From the NCBI RefSeq assembly GCF_051622035.1, contig NC_135365.1, forward strand, positions 24,242,001 to 24,306,000: DNA of 64,000 bases, read 5' to 3'. Positions within the stretch are counted from its first letter, which is position 1. The number at the start of each line of letters is the position of its first letter. Made by a program: the position numbers and the translations under genes. The notes beneath the pieces are model-generated. The model had not been told where the DNA came from and made no database searches. It worked only from the letters and a program-made list of their open reading frames with translations. Shown piece after piece: positions 58,226 to 64,000 of the stretch. The stretch is from Arctopsyche grandis (Eukaryota > Arthropoda > Insecta > Trichoptera > Hydropsychidae).

Positions 58226-58385
58226 ACTGTAGCCCACTGGTCGCCACGCGAGCTATATTTGGGCGTAGTTCATTTTTCCAGGGTTATTCTATTGGCCCAT
58301 TTATTTCTATAGATGCAGTTAACAATCGATTAACTTTCCCCCGAAACAAGTTTCGAGTTAGATTCGTCTCCTGTATATACTGTAC

Positions 58386-58546
58386 CAGTGGTGTGCGCTG
58401 AAATTATCTCTCTTTTTGTCGTACAGCCTTACTTAATGTGCACGAGCAGGATACAAGAGAAACAGGCTGTTCCTCTTGTATCCTGTTCGTGCACATTAAG
58501 TAAGGCTGTACGACAAAAAGAGAGAGAATTTCAGCGTACGCCACTG
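58386..58546. mobile_element. hAT-type palindromic MITE (copy 2)
   Basis: 161 bp from CAGTGGTGTGCGCTGAAATT to CAGCGTACGCCACTG, flanked on the right by ACTGTAGC and on the left by ACTGTAC (one base missing). It is close in sequence to the copy at 55468. Confidence 0.85.
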
Positions 58547-59261
58547 ACTGTAGCCCACTATTTTTTTTCTATAGATACAGTTTTCAATGGTTTTCAATAT
58601 AAAATAAAATATGTATTTTAATAAAATGAATAAACAAGTACCAAATATTGTACTAAAATAAATCAATAACAATGTCAATATTTTCGTGTTAAATATTTTA
58701 GATAAGATCTGTCGTTTCCTTTTTCTCTCTGTCGGGGAGGTTTATACCTACTTTTGTATTTAGGCTTGCACTTACATTTAACGACATCGGTCGAAACATT
58801 ATTTCCTGTTTATTATTATTTTTAAATAAATTGTACATCCCTGCTGGCAGCTAAATAATGTCTCGCTTATAGAAAAGAGTATTTAGTTAACAGTAATTTC
58901 ATACACAATTAGTCTCAATGAACGGGTAGAGCAGATATTAAAATACCATAAGTATTCATTGCAGTTACTGTCTTTTAAAAGACGAGAGAACAATGTCAAT
59001 TTGTTGACTAGTATTCGTCCTTTATTAGTCAAAATAAAAGGTCCCAAAATATAAACTACGCCTAAAATCAACTCACTTTACGAACACTGCTGTAGTCCAT
59101 TTTCATTGTAAATATTCGATGTTTACAGTTTCCTGTGTAATAATGTTAGCAATAGCTATCTATATAAAGGCTAGCTATTGCTAACAAATTGCTGCTAGGA
59201 TATATCACAATTCAAGAAAAGAAAAATCATTATTTTATTTTATTTTGTACACATATACCAG
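58547..59261. other. Intergenic, no gene recognised
   Basis: AT-rich sequence. A short hairpin, GTTAGCAATAGCTA and its complement, lies at 59145-59181. Confidence 0.45.
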
Positions 59262-59292
59262 GAGGGCCCAATGCGCCTTCCTGGCCAATTAA
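59262..59292 (-). mobile_element. SINE tail fragment
   Basis: ACCAGGAGGGCCCAATGCGC followed by CTTCCTGGCCAATTA, the tail of family D in shortened form, directly before the foldback copy. Confidence 0.5.
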
Positions 59293-59295
59293 TTA

Positions 59296-60061
59296 CACTG
59301 TTCGACATGAAAAATGGTTCAGAGACGAGATATGACTTTTCTTATAGATCTATGCCCAGTAAACACGAATCTGGTAATAAAAAATGTTGATTGGCTTTAG
59401 ATTATATGTATGTATTTTTTAAATCGCGCGATTTTTCTATATCTTTTTGTTGTTCGGTCGATGTCGAATTTTCTGTTCAAAATGAATATTGAAATATATA
59501 TTCGGGTATTTTATCTTTTATTTGTAATACTTTTCAGCTTTCAAATATCTCTGAGTAGTCGTCCAGTTCAAATCAAAAGTCAAAAGTACGTATTTTCACT
59601 TGAGATTTTTTCCCACTGTTAATACTATTTTATATTGTATATTTTCTATTGAAACATGTTTATTGAGATAGTGTTCTGGCTGAACTATTTTTTGTTTTCG
59701 TTTAAAAGTGTTAATTTTAAGAGTGCTGAATTTTAAATCAGTAAAATTGTGAGCTAAATGCTCGTACTAGTATTTACTAGTATTTAAAGCGGGCTTAGTA
59801 CTAGTATTTACACGAATCTGAATTGAATTAATAGGGATAATATATTAAATTGTCTTTATTTATGAATTAAATAAAATTTCACTTAGAAAAATCATATTTC
59901 GACTATTCTTGTGGATTAATAACAAAAATTCGTTTATTTTATCGAGATAAGCCAGTTATCAATAGAAAGTGGAATTTTATTTAATTCTCAGATTTTGAGA
60001 CATCGACCGAACAACTATTGATAACTGGCTTATCTCGATAAAATAAACGACAGAAATAATT
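59296..60061. mobile_element. Foldback element copy 2, right arm rearranged
   Basis: It starts CACTGTTCGACATG after TTA and follows the left arm and core of the 47965 element, including AAAAGTCAAAAGTACGTATT and AAACATGTTTATTGAGATAG. It ends in a partial inverted arm (AGATTTTGAGACATCGACCG) joined to a re-inverted core segment TATTGATAACTGGCTTATCT. The full right arm is missing. Confidence 0.65.
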
Positions 60062-61309
60062 TATAGCCATGAATAATGATTCAGATTTAGCTATGATAAT
60101 TTGGTATGCTATCGAGAATTTGACCTGGTGTCTTCTATAACACAATATAAATTTTCCATTTAATTAATCAAAAATATTTGTATAAAGCTATTTCAATGAG
60201 TTAGATAAAATAAATAATTTCTAAGAGGAACTGACTAATTAGAATGTGATGATATCTCAAATTTTCAACTGTATATTACAATAATTTTTCCAATTTTCAT
60301 CACAATTTGAACCAACTTCTACTTTTTAGATTATATACATACATACATATAAGCATTCAGTCATTCGATTATGACTTTATAGCATACATAGGTCAAAAAG
60401 TTATCAATGTTTTAGAAACATTTATAGTACTAACGAATCTATAACAGCGTATTTACTAAAATAATCTTATTTGAGAAAAATATTAGATTTACTATACATA
60501 TATGAAGATAATCTTTTTTTTAGATATGGTTAAAGAAAAGCTGGAAAATGATAACTGATGCTGTGATCTTCAATTTTTTCATTTACCACAGTAGTTATTG
60601 CTGTAGTATTGAGTTAGATTACGTCACTGACTTATTCGGGATGCAATATAATATCCATTGAAAGAGTACGTGCGTGTGTGTATGTGTGTGTCGAGTGCAA
60701 TCAATGCACTGGAGCGCAAACAGACAACCGGGAGTCTGGGCAAAGAGACCAATCCGAAAGTGAGCCGGGGTTAAAGACCCTACGGGACAAACAAGACCCT
60801 CGCTAATCAGAAATCGATAACTAACTACTAGGAGACCGGTCTTTAATACAGAGTCAATCAAAAAAAGGAGAAGAAAAAGAAGACGATGACGGAGTCGAGG
60901 ATATGGTGTTGTCTTGAATGCAGCTGTCGTTATATAATATTGAAAGGGTATTATTGTGAAATTGTTGGTAATAAAGATAAATGCATCCTTTCATTCACAA
61001 TATGGAATTCACTAGGAGAAATATTATTCTTTCGATAATGAAAGACGCTGATATTCGTAGCGACAGACTTGATTGATCAAAATTACTTGTGATAAATCAA
61101 AGTTTGTTTGGACTTATCTCGAAATTTCGTCATTATATTAGTGTGGTAATTTCTTGATTAACTTTTCGTATAATTTTAGACAAATATTTATGCAATATTT
61201 CATATTATGTTTATCAATATTAAATAACAAGTGTTTTCACATAACATTCTCTAGACTTGCACACATTGTTTAATTTTATTATCATTAATAATAATCAATT
61301 ACTTAAGGT
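60062..61309. other. Intergenic, no gene recognised
   Basis: AT-rich, with a GC-richer patch at 60670-60850. No gene family is recognised in any frame. Confidence 0.4.
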
Positions 61310-61620
61310 TGATCGTGTGAGAGACCTTAGTATTTTACTTCATAGTAAATTATCTTTCCGTATTCATATTGAATAAGCACGGCGTATAGGAATTTGGGTT
61401 TCATTTTTAGACTAACCAAGCTCTTTAAATCCCACAGTACTTTTGCCTCGCTTTTCACTTCATTTGTCATCTGGAATTTGCAATTACTGTTTGGAATCCT
61501 TTCTATCGAATATACGTTAATAATTTAGAACGCATAAATGAAAAATTCCATTCCTACCGCAATTCGAAATTTCTTCACAATGATGAACTTTTGTTTCCTT
61601 ACAATGTAGGTTGAAAATTT
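61310..61620 (+). pseudogene. Decayed Jockey-like LINE fragment
   Basis: Frames, broken by shifts, read VRDLSILLHSKLSFRIHIE, RLTKLFKSHSTF and NPFYRIYVNNLERINEKFHS. They follow the LGVxxDSKLSFxxHI...WNPFY...ERIQxKF order of LINE ORF2 after block 7. Old and non-functional. Confidence 0.55.
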
Positions 61621-61994
61621 TTGATTTATGTTTATTGTTTAAGCATCTGATTTATATAATTGATACTTCTTATTTATTAAGTAAGATCATATTCTAATTT
61701 CCAATCAGATCCCTCCCGTAATTCTTTATTACTTTATATTTATCCTGTTCTACCAACTATTCCTGTAATTCTGTATAATTTTATATAAATCTTTTTTATA
61801 TAATTTTATGTAATTCTATATAATTTTATAAAGGCATTTTCCAGTGTTGAGAGGAGGAAATGGATTCAAATAACCCAATGAACAGCAGAATGTCAGAGCC
61901 TCTGGCTGAAACTTGAGCCATAAGTTCTACGAGAATAATAGACCTATTAACAGTCAAAATTATCGTAGTTTGCCTTTTCAAACACATTCCACAG

Positions 61995-62510
61995 TCATTT
62001 AAAATAACAGAAATAATACTTATAGAAATAGTTTTCCAGTGTCTTCTGAAGGGAAAAATTGATAGTAGAAAGGAGTAATAAATCAGTAGGTAGAAAGCTA
62101 CATATGTATGTACTATGTATGATGAGATTATTTATTGAAAAATCAACAGGCCTCACATGTAACTGGGATCCTGAAACCAACCTAAGGGCCGGGCCGCACC
62201 GTGCAACTTTGTCGGCCGACAAGTTGCGCGACACGAAAAAATGTATGGAAATGTGTGCGACAAGCAAGTTGACGGGTGTGGCATGTCCCATCTACTTGCA
62301 TGCATTGGTCTGGTCGCCCTCAACCAAGTCGTTCGCAAGTCACACGGTGCGGCCCGGCCCTTACTCAGTAAATCGGAACAATCAAGGAAACCATTTAGGA
62401 GCTCAAAAAATAATGTAGCATCAGTGAGTCGTCACCTGGCAGAAAGATTGTTAAAGGATAGGATTTTTAAAATATCCGGAACAGTAGTATGGGCGTAGGT
62501 AGGAAAACGG
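61995..62510 (-). pseudogene. LINE ORF2 remnant interrupted by a MITE
   Basis: On the minus strand ELLNGFLDCSDLLS (about 62350-62400) resembles ILNGSIDCPQLLS in the 48-kb LINE. The sequence is cut by the GGGCC MITE at 62186-62360 and continues, with uncertain frame, to about 61995. Confidence 0.5.
62186..62360. mobile_element. Harbinger-type MITE, GGGCCGGGCC ends (copy 2)
   Basis: 175 bp with the same perfect ends as the copy at 45532. Flanks are TAA on the left and TTA on the right, so one base differs from an exact duplication. Confidence 0.8.
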
Positions 62511-62645
62511 TAGCGTAAGGATTTAATAAATTTTAGTTGGACGTTTTCAATAAAATTAACATGGGATAAATAAAAAGGTGACCAGACAATTGAGGTATAT
62601 ATTTACATACGAACATACATATGATTGGTATATGTCTATTTTCGG

Positions 62646-63035
62646 TCTCCGTCACGAGCCCGAATGTGAATCGCCCGAAAACGCAAATATCGGAAGGCAA
62701 AGATCGAAAATCAAAAGATCTTAAGTCGAAAGATCAAAAAAAAAGGGCGCATGGTAAACGGTACATACTCACTTAATTTGCGCGAGCAGGATACAACAGG
62801 AACAAGAGGAACAGGCTTTTCCTCCCGTATTAATATGCACGCGCAGAATACGGGAGGAAAAGCCTGTTCCTCTTGTTCCTGTTGTATCCTGCTCGCGCAA
62901 ATTAAGTAAGTATGTACGTAAGTATGTACCGTTTACCATGCATCCTTTTTTTATCTTTCGACTTAAGATCTTTCGATTTTCAATGTTTGCCTTCCGATAT
63001 TTGCGTTTTCGGGCGTTTCACATTCGGGCCCGTGA
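62646..63035. mobile_element. Near-perfect palindromic element (copy 2)
   Basis: About 390 bp. Same arms as at 53465, ends GTCTCCGTCACGAGCCCGAA and TTCGGGCCCGTGAGGTAG, loop TAATATGCACGCGCAG. A repeat of GTACGTAAGTATG is present in one arm only. Confidence 0.85.
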
Positions 63036-63089
63036 GGTAGAACCGTATATTTTACGTAGCCAGCAGATTGCGTTTATGTTTAGCACCGA

Positions 63090-63200
63090 GAGATTAAATC
63101 GGAACTATCAAGAAAACCATTTAGGAGCTTAAAATATAATGTGGCATCAGTGAGTCGTCGGCTGACAGAAATATTGTTAAAGGATAGGATTTTTAACAGT
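63090..63200 (-). pseudogene. LINE ORF2 fragment (same family as 61995)
   Basis: KLLNGFLDSSDLIS on the minus strand parallels ELLNGFLDCSDLLS at 62350. The DNA matches 62365-62480 block by block. Confidence 0.5.
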
Positions 63201-63233
63201 TATATAAAACAAATTTGATATACATATTTGCAG

Positions 63234-63298
63234 ATCTTCATCCCAAACTTGACAGCGTGCTTTCCACTGACCTTCAATACCTCACCATGGCATTCGAG
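63234..63298 (+). CDS. Possible internal exon of a host gene
   Basis: A 65-base block lies between a good acceptor (TATTTGCAG) and a good donor (GAG|GTAGGA). In the frame that starts with the third base it reads LHPKLDSVLSTDLQYLTMAF E. The other frames give either a stop or a less natural sequence. No family named, and no joined exons found. It may belong to a gene extending beyond the window. Confidence 0.4.
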
Positions 63299-63567
63299 GT
63301 AGGAACGTAAATATAATAGTCAAAACGATTGCTTTCCCGTAACAAAATTAACAAATGGCGTGTTTGCTCGGACAAAACAAACTAGCAGACAGGAAATCGA
63401 CCGTGTTCCTCAACATTGCTCAGACGTGTAAAACACATTGAACACCGTAGGACTACCGGTTAAGTATACACCATATGTACGTTCTTAAGTATCCACCGTG
63501 TACATAGCACGCATTCAATTACCGGCCGATTGGATTTTCGCGCTCGTTGTTGAAAACGATTTTGACG

Positions 63568-63921
63568 ATGTATGGATGGAGTGAGGAGTCGGAGGAGGCT
63601 TCTCCTCCTGCCAAGATTCGTCTCGTTGCATTACGCAGAAAAGCCGATGACAGTGACAAATTGCGTCTGCTCTGCGAGGCCTTTATCCTCGGCGAGTCGG
63701 CCGAGACCGGTGCTTCTCAAATTACATCGATAGACATCGTGCTTAGGGTTTTCAAAACTCGACGGATCCGGGACCAATATTTTGAAAACCCGACGGATCC
63801 GGGTCCTAAATCAAAATCAAAAACTTCCAAATTTTATTTATTTGTAATTTTGTTTCATTATATAATACAATTCTGGAAAAATATTATAGAAGGTGATACA
63901 AAACATATGATAAACAGATAA
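63568..63921 (+). CDS. Hypothetical open frame with GC-rich first half
   Basis: From ATG at 63568 the frame reads MYGWSEESEEASPPAKIRLV, then ALRRKADDSDKLRLLCEAFI, with GC content well above the surroundings to about 63740. After VLRVFKTRRIRDQ it passes into AT-rich, repeat-like sequence (two GACGGATCCGGG units). The first 60 residues may be a real exon or first exon; the remainder is probably read-through. No family recognised. Confidence 0.3.
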   Translation: MYGWSEESEEASPPAKIRLVALRRKADDSDKLRLLCEAFILGESAETGASQITSIDIVLRVFKTRRIRDQYFENPTDPGPKSKSKTSKFYLFVILFHYIIQFWKNIIEGDTKHMINR

Positions 63922-64000
63922 AAATACATTATTTTTATAAAATTTTGTAGTTTTCCGAAAAACATAATAAAAACTATACTATACTATACTGATTTCTTAA

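Larger units (their letters stand above)
57460..58385. repeat. Local duplication carrying two hAT insertions at the same target site
   Basis: The block CGATTAACTTTCCCCCGAAA...GTCTCCTGTATATACTGTA occurs at 57475-57536 and again at 58327-58385. Each copy is interrupted at the same ACTGTAGC site by a different hAT-type element. Confidence 0.8.

Overview
The window looks like nuclear DNA of an insect. It is AT-rich, its genes are broken by short GT-AG introns, it is full of CATA/TATG microsatellites, and it carries a dense mix of transposable elements (Harbinger, hAT, piggyBac and Tc1-type DNA elements, Jockey-like LINEs, tRNA-derived SINEs, LTR pieces). The order of insect cannot be fixed from the sequence alone.

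Host genes, left to right: a C-terminal exon of an unidentified gene (140-352, +) followed by a long AT-rich 3' flank; an intact three-exon HARBI1-like gene whose catalytic triad is broken (9137-10594, -); a 12-finger C2H2 zinc-finger gene (16595-18278, -); the TFIIH subunit Tfb4/GTF2H3 in nine exons (22998-24668, +), convergent with a small PRR15-like gene (25736-26593, -); the small GTPase ARL3 in five exons (28604-29468, -), head to head with an RCCD1-like RCC1-repeat gene (31140-32445, +). From about 33 kb to 63 kb no confident host gene is visible. Possible orphan exons lie at 37.1 kb, 63.2 kb and 63.6 kb.

The rest is layered transposon debris. The clearest nest is at 11.1-15.3 kb: a solo-type LTR with a GTAT target duplication is split by a 3.5-kb non-autonomous LTR element (987-bp LTRs, TTAC target duplication) filled with minisatellites. 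At 18.8-22.3 kb a Jockey-like LINE is split by a decayed piggyBac element at TTAA and by a Harbinger-type MITE. At 48-50 kb a 5'-truncated but open LINE sits inside a long-inverted-repeat foldback element. At 57.5-58.5 kb two unrelated hAT-type elements occupy the same 8-base target in two neighbouring duplicated copies.

Several tRNA-derived SINE families are present. The commonest ends in a hairpin tail also found at the 3' end of the LINE at 18.8 kb, which points to that LINE lineage as its retrotransposition partner. TTTGAC/GTCAAA motifs recur just upstream of four of the six complete host genes. No CRISPR arrays, rRNA or convincing functional tRNA genes were seen.
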